Part shown: piece after piece, positions 17,701 through 25,196 of the stretch | How the letters are laid out: each line of letters begins with the position of its first letter | Numbering within the stretch: position 1 is the first letter of the stretch | NCBI RefSeq assembly: GCF_016859125.1 | Contig: NZ_CP069338.1 | Coordinates: forward strand, 4,651,501-4,715,500 | Source of the DNA: Archangium violaceum | Lineage (GTDB): Bacteria > Myxococcota > Myxococcia > Myxococcales > Myxococcaceae | Length of the DNA stretch: 64,000 bases | Reading direction: 5' to 3' | Program-made: the position numbers and the translations under genes | The notes under the pieces: model-generated | The model's database searches: none | The model's input: only the letters and a program-made list of their open reading frames with translations | Told to the model about the DNA's origin: nothing

Positions 17701-18350
17701 ACGGGGAGGCGAAGATGGGGCGCTTCCTGCGCTACGAGATGGATGGCTATCTGCGCGGGCGCTCCTTCGAGCGCAAGCAGGAGATGCCGCTCATGCGCGT
17801 GGAGGGCCAGACCTACGTCCACTACAACAAGGGCAGCGTGGTGATGTACGCGCTGCAGGACTTCCTTGGTGAGGACACCGTCAACCGCGCCCTGGCCTCG
17901 TACCTGAAGAAGGTGGCCTTTCAGCAGCCGCCCTTCACGAACTCACCGGAGCTGCTCGCCGAGCTGCGCGCGGTGACGCCCGAGCACCTGAGCTACCTCA
18001 TCCCGGACTTCTTCGAGCGCATCACCCTCTACGAGAACCGGGCCTTGAAGGCCACGTACACCGAGGTGGCCGGCGGGAAGTTCGAGGTGAAGGTGACGGC
18101 GAAGGCGCACAAGGTGGAGGCCACCGGCACGGGCGCGGAGTCGGACCTGAAGCTCGCGGACTGGGTGGACGTGGGTGTGCTCGACGCGGAGGGCAAGCCG
18201 CTCTACCTGGAGAAGCTCCAGGTGACGAAGGAGGACGTGGAGTTCACCGCGCTGGTGGACGCGCGCCCGGCGAAGGCGGGGATCGATCCCCTCAACAAGC
18301 TCATCGACCGCAAGCCGGACGACAACACGGTGACGGTGGAGAAGCTCTAG
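14778..18350 (+). CDS. ABC-2 permease fused to M1-family aminopeptidase
   Basis: 1190 aa. The N-terminal ~590 residues have about twelve hydrophobic segments in two six-helix blocks, an ABC-2 permease duplicated in one chain. Residues about 620-1190 form an M1 (gluzincin) aminopeptidase on the far side of the membrane. The zinc site is HEVAH (H936, H940), with the third ligand in the downstream LLSETLSQYSA segment. A final beta-rich region follows. This fusion is an established family in myxobacteria and Bacteroidetes, annotated as ABC permease/M1 aminopeptidase. It pairs with the ATPase immediately upstream; peptide processing coupled to export is inferred. Confidence 0.9.
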   Translation: MLSIALFELRQRLKMLSTWVYFGVFFSLACLAMCVAGGAFESVNFSAGGGGKVLANSPFALASLLSLLGFAGVVITGGVMGQSVYQDFAHGTHALFFTAPISRTRFLLGRFLGAFLTLVVIFSSIGLGARFGASLPFLDQTLLGPTVSGSYLRPYLVSILPNLFFTGALFFGMAALSRRMLPVYVTSVVLLVGYLAAGRLLRELDTKWIAALADPFGMNALRMVMEYWTVAEKNSRLVPLEGWFLVNRLLWVGLGAAMLGYTLVRFQRSHALTGGRAEAVTESVSAQAPLAPPSVTRDFRDATFLRLLPRLAWLDLQETVKNVYFLVMVLAGVLMVFAASSTLGTMFGTPIHPVTYLVVEMVGGGFSLFHVIIITFYSGELIWRERDARMHQLYDALPVPGWLPFLSKLLALMGVQVLLSAMLLVCGVLVQLFRGFTDIELGLYLTDLFGYRLVDMWQLCVLAVLVHVLVNHKYVGHFVMVLYLLAATFAAQLGFEHNLYNYAGAPVHMYSDMNGYGPFVAQMVWFRVYWALVAVVLALVIHLFWVRGTESDFHWRLKLAGARASRPVRRGLVRSVVGAVVVGAFIFFNTNELNPFKTEHEEQTESADYEKKYKPLAKVAQPRIVSANVQVDLFPEEPRMRARGTFGLVNKTAEPVKTVYVNLPDDVKVYRLVVAGAEAPSEQDSRLGFFTYTLPAPLAPGASAELQFELGLEPHGFRNKGAETRIVENGTFIHHDVLPRLGYLEELELQEDEVRKKQGLAPKARMADVNDLEARRNTYIASDSDWVSFEATVSTSPEQIAMAPGYLLREWTENGRRYFHYKMDSPILNFYSFLSARYEVKRDTWNDVAIEVLYHPSHAYNVERMIQAVKDSLDYYTKNFGPYQHRQVRILEFPRYQTFAQAFPNTIPYSESIGFIAKVDPDDPEDVDYPYYVTAHEVAHQWWAHQVIGGNVQGATLLSETLSQYSALMVMKKRYGEAKMGRFLRYEMDGYLRGRSFERKQEMPLMRVEGQTYVHYNKGSVVMYALQDFLGEDTVNRALASYLKKVAFQQPPFTNSPELLAELRAVTPEHLSYLIPDFFERITLYENRALKATYTEVAGGKFEVKVTAKAHKVEATGTGAESDLKLADWVDVGVLDAEGKPLYLEKLQVTKEDVEFTALVDARPAKAGIDPLNKLIDRKPDDNTVTVEKL

Positions 18351-18352
18351 GC

Positions 18353-19219
18353 TCAGGCCAGGCCCAGGGCCGGCCCTCCCCGTGCCGCGCTCCGGGCCAT
18401 TCCCCCCACGACGAGGTGATGGAAGGGCCGGATGGCGTTGAAGTACACCGGTCCGGTCCAGTTCCGGTAGTGCACCAGCGTCACGACGTGGAAGCGCCTC
18501 CGGGTTCCGTCGGTTGGCTCCATGACGACGGCGAGGGTGGCCTCCAGGTGCGAGTCCGTCGCCGCCACCACCCAGACGTGCTCCTCCTCCGCGTGGCGCA
18601 CCGTGAAGAACGAGGCGGCGCTGCCCGGGGCCATGGGGATGTCTTCCGGGCGCAGGTGCTGGGACTTGGGAATGCCGAGCTGCCTCAGCCCCAGCATCCG
18701 GACGAAGAGGCGCCGCACTCCATACAGGGCCGTCACCCAGGCGGGCTGGTACGACAGCAGGCCCGCCAGGAAGGCGCGCAGTGAGGCCTCTGATTCCACC
18801 GTCTTCACGTCCACGTGGTCCGCTCCTTTCGCGAAGGGGCGCAGCACCTCGGGTAGTGCCTGGGGCGTTCGGGCCTGGAAGAGGACGCGAAGGCCCAGCG
18901 GGAAGAACACCCAGGCTCCGGTCTCGAACATGGGGACCACGCAGAAGAGAGCCACGCCGAGCAGCCCCCAGCCGAAGCTCGCCGGGAGCGGGCGGTTCAG
19001 CTCGCGCTCCACCCAGTGGCACAGCGCTCCGATGAGAAGCATGAGCCCGCCTGCGGCCAGGAACCAGAAGGCCGCCGCGCGGGCGCTGGTGTCCTCGCCC
19101 ACGCTGTTGAACACGCCCGCGTGCACCATTTCCAGCAGCGGCTTCCGGTAGACCACCAGCCCCACGACCTGGTGCAGCGCTCCGGTGAGCATCAGCAACG
19201 ACCCGTTCGTCACCCGCAT
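18353..19219 (-). CDS. DUF6463-like membrane domain fused to DUF2867-like domain
   Basis: 288 aa from ATG 19219. Residues 1-125 contain about four transmembrane helices in the DUF6463 pattern (LTGALHQVVGLVVY, then FWFLAAGGLMLLIGALCHWVER). Residues about 130-280 match a DUF2867-type beta-rich domain (FFTVRHAEEEHVWVVAATDSHLEATLAV...VHYRNWTGPVYFNAIRPFHHLVV). The two are normally separate proteins that often co-occur. The gene is divergent from a TetR regulator, with palindromic operator sequence between them, so it is probably the regulator's target. Function unknown. Confidence 0.75.
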   Translation of the reverse strand: MRVTNGSLLMLTGALHQVVGLVVYRKPLLEMVHAGVFNSVGEDTSARAAAFWFLAAGGLMLLIGALCHWVERELNRPLPASFGWGLLGVALFCVVPMFETGAWVFFPLGLRVLFQARTPQALPEVLRPFAKGADHVDVKTVESEASLRAFLAGLLSYQPAWVTALYGVRRLFVRMLGLRQLGIPKSQHLRPEDIPMAPGSAASFFTVRHAEEEHVWVVAATDSHLEATLAVVMEPTDGTRRRFHVVTLVHYRNWTGPVYFNAIRPFHHLVVGGMARSAARGGPALGLA

Positions 19220-19243
19220 GTGCGGCCCCTGTTCTCGTCATCG

Positions 19244-19276
19244 GATACGGTACCGTATCGCGATACGATACCGTAT
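19244..19276. promoter_or_regulatory. Palindromic operator, probable TetR binding site
   Basis: A perfect 16-bp palindrome GATACGGTACCGTATC (19244-19259) is followed by a degenerate second dyad ATACGATACCGTAT (19263-19276) sharing the ACCGTAT half-site. It lies in the short divergent gap between the DUF6463/DUF2867 gene and the TetR gene, where repression of both would be expected. Confidence 0.8.
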
Positions 19277-19342
19277 AGTCCCAGGCCGATGTGGACGCCA
19301 CCCTGGACGTCGGGGAGGGGGTCCGCCAGACTGCGGCGAACG

Positions 19343-19972
19343 ATGAGACGCCTTTCCGCACGCACACCAGCGCCCACGCCCCTCCGGACGCTCGAGGACA
19401 TCCGCGAGCAGCGCCGGGGCCCGGGGCTCTCGGCCGAGGACTGGGCGGACGCCGCGCTCTGGAGCCTCGCGGACGGCGTCGAGGCCCTCTCGGTGGAGAA
19501 GCTGGCCCGGCGGCTCGGGGTGACGAAGGGAGGCTTCTACTGGCACTTCACGGACCGCGCGGAGTTGCTCCAGGCCGCGCTCGCGCGCTGGGAGCAACTG
19601 GCGACCACCCAGGTCATCGCCCGGCTGGACGCACTGACAGATCCCCGGGAGCGGCTGTACCAACTCCTGGCGTTGACGTTCGAGGCGGACCCGCACGGGA
19701 AGATCGAGGTCGCCATCGTCGCGGGCGCAGCCGCGGATCCACGCATCCAGCCGGTCCTCGCGCGTGTGTCACAGCGGCGCATGGGCTATCTGGTGACGCT
19801 GTACCGGGCGCTTGGCCTGCCGGCTCGCGAGGCGCGCCACTGGGCGCTGCAGGCCTATTCCACGTACGTGGGTCTCCTGCACCTGGCGATCTCCAGCCCG
19901 GACACGCTGGGGACGAGCCGCGCCCGCGCCGACTACGTCAAGCACCTCACCCGGGCGCTGATTCCGGCGTGA
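19343..19972 (+). CDS. TetR/AcrR family transcriptional regulator
   Basis: 209 aa. The N-terminal helix-turn-helix spans about residues 28-75 (AALWSLADGVEALSVEKLARRLGVTKGGFYWHFTDRAELLQAAL), a textbook TetR signature. The ligand-binding half is all-helical. Two starts are possible: ATG 19343 (used here) or an in-frame ATG at 19289 that begins right after the operator; neither has a strong ribosome-binding site. It probably represses itself and the divergent membrane gene. Confidence 0.85.
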   Translation: MRRLSARTPAPTPLRTLEDIREQRRGPGLSAEDWADAALWSLADGVEALSVEKLARRLGVTKGGFYWHFTDRAELLQAALARWEQLATTQVIARLDALTDPRERLYQLLALTFEADPHGKIEVAIVAGAAADPRIQPVLARVSQRRMGYLVTLYRALGLPAREARHWALQAYSTYVGLLHLAISSPDTLGTSRARADYVKHLTRALIPA

Positions 19973-20012
19973 GCGCCAGAGCCGGCCATGCCGCCATCAC
20001 CGACAGCATCCC

Positions 20013-21155
20013 CTACGCGGATGCCGCCGTGCCCAGCCTCAGGTCCTTGTTGAGTCCCGCGTCCCGGCTCACGCGCCAGATCTTCTGGTCCAGGTAGTAG
20101 TGGTGGAGGGCGAAGCCCCAGATGAACCCCTCCATCAGGTGTCTCAGCGTGAGCCCCGCCGCCAGCGGAATGTGCCAGTCGAAGCGTCCACAACCCGGGT
20201 GCGCGCCGAAGCCACAGCCCAGCCCGCGGTACATCAGCGTGAAGGCCACGCCGCAGACCGCGTAAATGATGAAGCGCTGGCTCACCCTGGGGGCCAGTCC
20301 GAACGGAGCCGGGTCCACCCCGGCCGCGTGGTAGCGGTTGCGGTGATAGAACCAGACCACGCCGTGGTACTGCACGTTGTGGAACGCCGTCACCGCCACC
20401 GCGAACATGATGAAGTCCATGCGCACGGCCACCGACGGCCAGAACACCACCGCCGTCAGCCCCAGCGCCGCGCCCATCATCAGCAGCTTCGGCCCGTTCA
20501 CCCGCAGCCCCTCGCGCCTGCGCTGCACCTGCCGGGCCGCGTAGAGCGTCACCAGCGCGAGCACCAGCGCGAAGCACGCCCCCGCCAGCACCGGCTCCCA
20601 GGTGGGGGCTCCCGTCAGCCCCAGCCGCTTGCGCGCCACCGGATGTGTCACCGCGAAGGCCACGAAGGGCGCCAGCAGCCCCACGTACAGCGTCACGCTG
20701 TCGAGCCGCCGGTCCAGGGGCAGCGACTCGCCACCCTTGCGCTGGTACAGCACCATGATGCCGTAGTGCTGCCGCACCACGTGCCAGTACGCCCACAGCG
20801 AGGCGAACGTCAGGAAGAGCTCGAAGGGCAAGCGGGTCCCCAGCGCCGCCGACAATCCGAAGAGCAGGGGCCCCGAGGCGAACCACCCCAGGCTGCCCAG
20901 GAGCAGACGCCGCCGTGTCCGCCATTCGCGTGCGTCCAGGTACGTGCGGGACACCGTGGCGAACAGGTGCGGCCCGTCCAGCGCCAGCACCCACGCCCAC
21001 CAGAGGACGAAGCCGCTGACACCACCCAGGACGTGCAGCCCGACCAGCGCGCCGCTCGCGGCGACCCCTCCCAACGTGGAAATCAGATCGTGCCGTCGGT
21101 CCACGAGCCAGCCCGTGCGGGCCGGTGTGGGACCGGTGAGAGTGACAGCGGTCAT
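20013..21155 (-). CDS. Histidine-rich polytopic membrane protein
   Basis: 380 aa with about nine transmembrane helices. Conserved-looking His clusters occur at the membrane edges: WHVVRQHYG, FHNVQYHG followed by FYHRNRYH, and RHLMEGF...LHHYYLDQKIW. Their spacing recalls the His-box pattern of membrane diiron desaturases/hydroxylases, but the classical HxxxH/HxxHH set is not exact, so this is a suggestion. A small Cys/Gly loop (GCGFGAHPGCG) lies between late helices. The family is not recognised with confidence. Monocistronic; it ends 40 nt after the TetR stop on the opposite strand. Confidence 0.6.
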   Translation of the reverse strand: MTAVTLTGPTPARTGWLVDRRHDLISTLGGVAASGALVGLHVLGGVSGFVLWWAWVLALDGPHLFATVSRTYLDAREWRTRRRLLLGSLGWFASGPLLFGLSAALGTRLPFELFLTFASLWAYWHVVRQHYGIMVLYQRKGGESLPLDRRLDSVTLYVGLLAPFVAFAVTHPVARKRLGLTGAPTWEPVLAGACFALVLALVTLYAARQVQRRREGLRVNGPKLLMMGAALGLTAVVFWPSVAVRMDFIMFAVAVTAFHNVQYHGVVWFYHRNRYHAAGVDPAPFGLAPRVSQRFIIYAVCGVAFTLMYRGLGCGFGAHPGCGRFDWHIPLAAGLTLRHLMEGFIWGFALHHYYLDQKIWRVSRDAGLNKDLRLGTAASA

Positions 21156-21344
21156 GAATGGCTCCTACGAAGGTGACCAGGATACAACGAGGCGCGGGGC
21201 GTCGAGACCCCCGGTTCCTTCGAATCCGGGATGCATCGGACATCTCGTCATGTGACGAGACAGGTAGAGTCGTGCGCTTGACTCGATGGGTTCTCAGGGG
21301 GGATACTCATGAGCGGGTGACCAGGTAGGGCGTGGTCGTGCGCA

Positions 21345-21713
21345 ATGACTGACAGGGCGGTCGGAGCGCAATGCGTGTCAGAGGGGCTGGTTAGCCTCGC
21401 GAAGGATGGGGGGCGTTGCCGGGGAGAGTGGGAGCAGGTGGATGGGGCGGTCTACGCCGATGGTCTCTCTCGTCTGATCGAGTGCAAACACTGGCGGGAG
21501 CCCCTGGACTTCAGCCCGATTGCGAAGTTCAAGGCCCGGGTCGAGCGGCGGCTAGCGGCGACCATCGGGCTGCTGTTCTGCGTGAGTGGGTTCTCCCTGC
21601 CCGCGCTGCGCGAGGCTCGAGTGTAGCCCGTGCGCGATGTCTTGCTGTGGCAGAGGAGGGATGTGGAGGAAGCCGCGATGGACTACGAGCTCAAGGGGGA
21701 GGACTTCCAATGA
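21345..21713 (+). pseudogene. Restriction-endonuclease-like gene broken by in-frame TAG
   Basis: From ATG 21345 the frame reads EWEQVDGAVYADG...LIECKHWREPLDFSPIAKFK, with D and ECK placed as in PD-(D/E)xK nucleases (Mrr-like). A TAG at 21624-21626 interrupts it after LPALREARV. The same frame then continues with protein-like sequence (PVRDVLLWQRRDVEEAAMDYELKGEDFQ) to TGA 21711-21713. That TGA overlaps the next gene's ATG by four bases, which is strong evidence that the ancestral gene ran through. It also looks short at the N-terminus. Either a recent nonsense mutation or a sequencing error. Confidence 0.75.
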
Positions 21714-22255
21714 ATCCGGTCTTGATCGTGCGAGGGAAGGCGATGGTCCTGGTATTCCGCAAGTTGCTCGAGCCGGAATTCGGACGCGAGCTTCACGTGC
21801 TCGAGTCGGATCACACTGGAGATGGAGTCTCCCTGGCACGTTCCATCCTCCTCAACCGCAAGTCCATCGTGGCGCTGGTGACCGATGCGAAGCCAGAGGA
21901 GCTCCGGCAGACGCACCGCTCCATCGTGTACCTGCTCATCAGCGTGGCCTGCGCGGACCTGTGGAAGGTGGCCTTGCTGGTGCCGCAGATGGAGGTGCTG
22001 CTCTTCCAGGAGCGGGGAGTGCTGCGCCAGGTGCTTGGGCGGGAGCCGACGGAGGCGGAGCTGACACGTGGCCAGACCGAGCCCCGGCGCGTCCTGGAGG
22101 AGCAGCTCGGGCTCGAGAGCTGGGCGTTGGACGAGGAGCTGTGCCGGCGTCTGGAGACGGTGGACATGAGCCCCCTGGCAGGGCAGCCCGCCGTGCAGCA
22201 GGTGCGTCAGTTCTTCCAAGCACACCGCGAGGGGCGCGCCTCACTGCCCTTCTGA
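21710..22255 (+). CDS. Partner protein of the restriction-like gene, unknown function
   Basis: 181 aa. ATG overlaps the previous stop (ATGA), showing former translational coupling. The first 60 residues (MNPVLIVRGKAMVLVFRKLLEP...VLESDHTGDGVSLARSILLNRKSIVALVTDA) look like an alpha/beta TOPRIM- or DUF-type core with a conserved Asp-rich turn. The rest is helical and ends near SPLAGQPAVQQVRQFFQAHREGR. I do not recognise the family. Its pairing with a nuclease-like gene suggests a defence role, which is inference. Confidence 0.55.
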   Translation: MNPVLIVRGKAMVLVFRKLLEPEFGRELHVLESDHTGDGVSLARSILLNRKSIVALVTDAKPEELRQTHRSIVYLLISVACADLWKVALLVPQMEVLLFQERGVLRQVLGREPTEAELTRGQTEPRRVLEEQLGLESWALDEELCRRLETVDMSPLAGQPAVQQVRQFFQAHREGRASLPF

Positions 22256-22376
22256 ATCCAGGACGCACCGGCCCGCCCGCCTGGAGGCCAGACAGACGCT
22301 CCCTCTCCTCCAGGTGAGAGGAATGGCTCACATCCCCCACTCATGAACTCAGACCTCTGAACCCAGGAGGTACGAC

Positions 22377-23903
22377 ATGAGAACGAGTGGGAGTAGATGG
22401 GCATTGGCCTGTTCTTTGGCATTGGCGTCCGGTGGAGCGCTCGCGGGAGCGGGGTGCGCCCACTCCACGCAACGAGAGGTTCCAGGTGAGGCGGCCGGGA
22501 AGAAGCACGACTCCAAGCGAGGGTCCCCGCAGCTCCTGAAGCGCTTCCCGGCCATGAACAACCCCGACGTCCGTAGCATCACGGAGCTGGTGGACTTCCG
22601 GGGGAAGACCTACTTCGGCCGGAGCCCGGATGCCGGAGGGCCGTCTCTCTGGAAGAGCAATGGCACCGTCAAGGGCACCGTGCTCGTCAAGCAGTTCCCC
22701 GAGGTGACCGGTGCCAGCATCCGCGAGTTGACCGTCGTGGGCGATCGTCTCTTCTTCGTGGCGGATGATGGCGTGCACGGAGCCGAGCCGTGGATCAGCG
22801 ATGGCACTTCTCAGGGCACGCGCATGCTCGCGGACATCACCCCGGGAGCCGCCTCCTCGTCCCTGGAAGAGCTGGCCGCCGTCGGCAACGCCCTGTTCTT
22901 CGTGCGCAGGGTTCCCGGGACCGAGGTCCATGAGGAGCTGTGGAAGAGCGATGGCACCGCGGCCGGGACCGTTCGCCTCAAGGACCTGGGCACGGCGCCC
23001 AGCGGGGGCATCGCCATCGGGCTGACCGGCTCCGGCGATCGCCTCTTCTTCAGCGGGTTGGATCCAGCGCACGGCCGCGAGCCCTGGATGAGTGATGGCA
23101 CCGAGGCCGGTACCCGGATGGTCAAGGACATCAACCCGGGGCCCCAGAGCTCCTTCCCCAACTTCCCCGTCTTCGTGGAATCGGGAGTGAACTACTTCGC
23201 CGCCACCAACCCCGAGAACGGACGCGAGCTATGGCGGTCCGATGGCACGGAGAGCGGCACGGTGCTCGTGGAGGACATCGTCCCCGGTCCCACGGGCTCC
23301 CGGCCGCGGCCCTTCACGTTCTTCAAGGGGCGGCTCTACTTCACCTCGAGCGAGTCGCCCGATGGGGCCCTGCGGCTGCGCACTCTCGTGCCGGGCAATA
23401 CGAGCTCGGAGCACATCACCGACATCCCCAACCCGTTCGGTCCCGGAGCGCCTCCGCCGAGGGAGCCTCTCGTCATCTACGCGGCGGGGACTGACAACCA
23501 GCTCTTCATGACCGTCAACTTCCCCGACCTCACCGCCCCCACCCCTCGGGACGTGCAGCTCTGGCGCACCGACGGCACCGGGGGCGGGACCCGGCTGCTG
23601 CACAGGCCGCTGTTCCTCTCGGACCGCTACCCGCCGCCCAACCTCATCCCCATGCGCGACGGCGTCGTCTTCACCGGCTTCAGCCCGGAGACGGGGAACG
23701 AGCTGTGGAAGAGTGATGGCACCGTGTCTGGCACGCGTGTGCTGATGGACTTCGTGCCCGGGCCCACCGGCTCGGCGCCCTTGTTCCTGACGCGCTCGGA
23801 CGGAGAGCTCTTCTTCGTGAACCAGGGCGCCGACCGCGGCGAGCAACTCTGGAAGCTCCCGCTCCACAAGGACCGGCACCACGATCGCCGGGCCGCGCGC
23901 TGA
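22377..23903 (+). CDS. ELWxxDGT-repeat lipoprotein
   Basis: 508 aa from ATG 22377 with AGGAGG upstream. The lipoprotein signal has lipobox-like GAGC (about residue 27). The body has about seven repeats of the ELWxxDGT type: LWKSNGTVKGT, PWISDGTSQGT, LWKSDGTAAGT, PWMSDGTEAGT, LWRSDGTESGT, LWRTDGTGGGT and LWKSDGTVSGT, each followed by a beta-rich stretch. This arrangement suggests a beta-propeller. Such proteins are abundant in myxobacteria; they are surface proteins of unknown role. Confidence 0.9.
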   Translation: MRTSGSRWALACSLALASGGALAGAGCAHSTQREVPGEAAGKKHDSKRGSPQLLKRFPAMNNPDVRSITELVDFRGKTYFGRSPDAGGPSLWKSNGTVKGTVLVKQFPEVTGASIRELTVVGDRLFFVADDGVHGAEPWISDGTSQGTRMLADITPGAASSSLEELAAVGNALFFVRRVPGTEVHEELWKSDGTAAGTVRLKDLGTAPSGGIAIGLTGSGDRLFFSGLDPAHGREPWMSDGTEAGTRMVKDINPGPQSSFPNFPVFVESGVNYFAATNPENGRELWRSDGTESGTVLVEDIVPGPTGSRPRPFTFFKGRLYFTSSESPDGALRLRTLVPGNTSSEHITDIPNPFGPGAPPPREPLVIYAAGTDNQLFMTVNFPDLTAPTPRDVQLWRTDGTGGGTRLLHRPLFLSDRYPPPNLIPMRDGVVFTGFSPETGNELWKSDGTVSGTRVLMDFVPGPTGSAPLFLTRSDGELFFVNQGADRGEQLWKLPLHKDRHHDRRAAR

Positions 23904-23928
23904 ACCTTCCACGGTGGAGATACGGCAC

Positions 23929-24684
23929 ATGATGGACCAGGAGTATCGAAACGCGCTCATCACGGGCGCTCCGAGCCAGTTGGCGCGCGAGCTGGCGCTA
24001 TGGCTTGGCGAGAGGGGCACGCGGGTCTACGTCACGGCGCGAAATCAGGAGGAGCTGGAGCCCTACCTCGCGCGGGCCCGGGGCTCGGGTGCCCGGCTCG
24101 TGCCGGTGGAGCTGGACACCTCCCGGGTGGAGACGGCACGCGAGCGCCTCCTCGCGCTCGACGAGGAGTGCGGTGGGCTGGACCTGGTGGTGGCCGCGGG
24201 CACGTACGAGGAGACGAACGCCCGGGACTTCTCCTGGGAGCGCGCGCGCCACCTCATCGAGACCAACGTCATGGGGGCGGTGGCGCTCCTGTCCGCGGTG
24301 CTGCCACGCATGTTGGAGCGTGACCGCGGGCACCTGGTGGGCATCTCCAGCCTGGCCGCGTACCGGGGCCTGGCGGGGCGCTCGGCCTACTCGGGCACCA
24401 AGGCCTTCATCTCCAACTTCATGGAGAGCCTGCGCGTGGACCTGAAGGACACCCGGCTGCGCGTCACCTGCGTCTACCCCGGGCACCTGCGCAACCACCA
24501 TGCGGTGTGGGGCCATTCCGAGCCCTTCACCCTGGACGAGAAGGACGCGGCGGCGCGCATGGGACGGGCCATCCTCCAGGGGAAGGCCCGGTGCGCCATG
24601 CCCTGGCAGGCCGCCGCCTTCATGCGTGTGATGCAGGTGTTGCCCGGCGCCCTCTTCGACACGATCGCCCGTCGTATGCGTTGA
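23929..24684 (+). CDS. Short-chain dehydrogenase/reductase (SDR)
   Basis: 251 aa from ATG 23929; a GTG 15 nt upstream is an alternative. A Rossmann fold with a degenerate nucleotide-binding motif TGAPSQLA replaces the usual TGxxxGxG. VYVTARN follows beta-2, VVAAG replaces NNAG, and the catalytic set is S (GISSLAAYRG), YSGTK (YxxxK). TCVYPGHLRN follows. The cofactor and substrate are not deducible. It lies upstream of a type III polyketide synthase, separated by a terminator, so a shared pathway is only a possibility. Confidence 0.88.
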   Translation: MMDQEYRNALITGAPSQLARELALWLGERGTRVYVTARNQEELEPYLARARGSGARLVPVELDTSRVETARERLLALDEECGGLDLVVAAGTYEETNARDFSWERARHLIETNVMGAVALLSAVLPRMLERDRGHLVGISSLAAYRGLAGRSAYSGTKAFISNFMESLRVDLKDTRLRVTCVYPGHLRNHHAVWGHSEPFTLDEKDAAARMGRAILQGKARCAMPWQAAAFMRVMQVLPGALFDTIARRMR

Positions 24685-24761
24685 GGCGGGATCGAGGGCT
24701 GGGGAGACCCCCCAGCCCTCTCCGGCCCGCGCAATTCCTCTCGAAAATTCACGGAACGAAA

Positions 24762-24798
24762 GACGGAGCCGCCCTTCCCTCGTGAAGGCGGCTCCGTC
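24762..24798 (+). terminator. Hairpin terminator after the SDR gene
   Basis: A 15-bp stem with one bulge: GACGGAGCCGCC(C)TTC at 24762-24777, loop CCTCGT, and GAAGGCGGCTCCGTC at 24784-24798. No clear T-run follows, but the stem is strong. Confidence 0.7.
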
Positions 24799-24875
24799 AC
24801 ACGTTCGCTCGGCTCCTTCTGTCTGTGTATCCACACACTGATTTTTCATTCCACCCATTCAGGAAGGAAGCCTCC

Positions 24876-25082
24876 ATGAACCCAGACACCCGGGGTCCCC
24901 GCATCACCGCGCACTCGTTCTTCAAGGAGATGCGCTCGTACGGCTACACCTCGAAGCAGATCATCCGGATCATCAACGAGCTGCTCGAGCTCGTCACCAC
25001 CAGCGTCCGCGAGGAGCGGCGCACCCCCTCCGTCGCGGAGGCCCGGGTGGAGGCGGGGCGCGGCCCGCTGGATGTCCGCTGA
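24876..25082 (+). CDS. Small 68-aa protein of unknown function
   Basis: The start ATG 24876 has AGGAAG upstream. The sequence is helical (HSFFKEMRSYGYTSKQIIRIINELLELVTTSV) with a charged C-terminus and no Cys. No known family is recognised. It lies 114 nt upstream of the type III PKS and probably shares its transcript. The helix-rich middle could be a small DNA- or protein-binding motif, but that is speculative. Confidence 0.6.
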   Translation: MNPDTRGPRITAHSFFKEMRSYGYTSKQIIRIINELLELVTTSVREERRTPSVAEARVEAGRGPLDVR

Positions 25083-25196
25083 AGAGCGCGCGTCACAACA
25101 CATTCCGCGGCCTTCCATCCGAATGTCCCGGCCAAGACGCGGGACAGGGTTTCCCCCTCGAAGGTCCCCCCCCCCTCACACCGAAATGGTCCATCC

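Noticed and set aside
13853-18350. Lanthipeptide export by the adjacent ABC genes
   Set aside because: The permease is fused to an M1 peptidase and has no C39 peptidase domain that would cut a GG leader; orientation is divergent.
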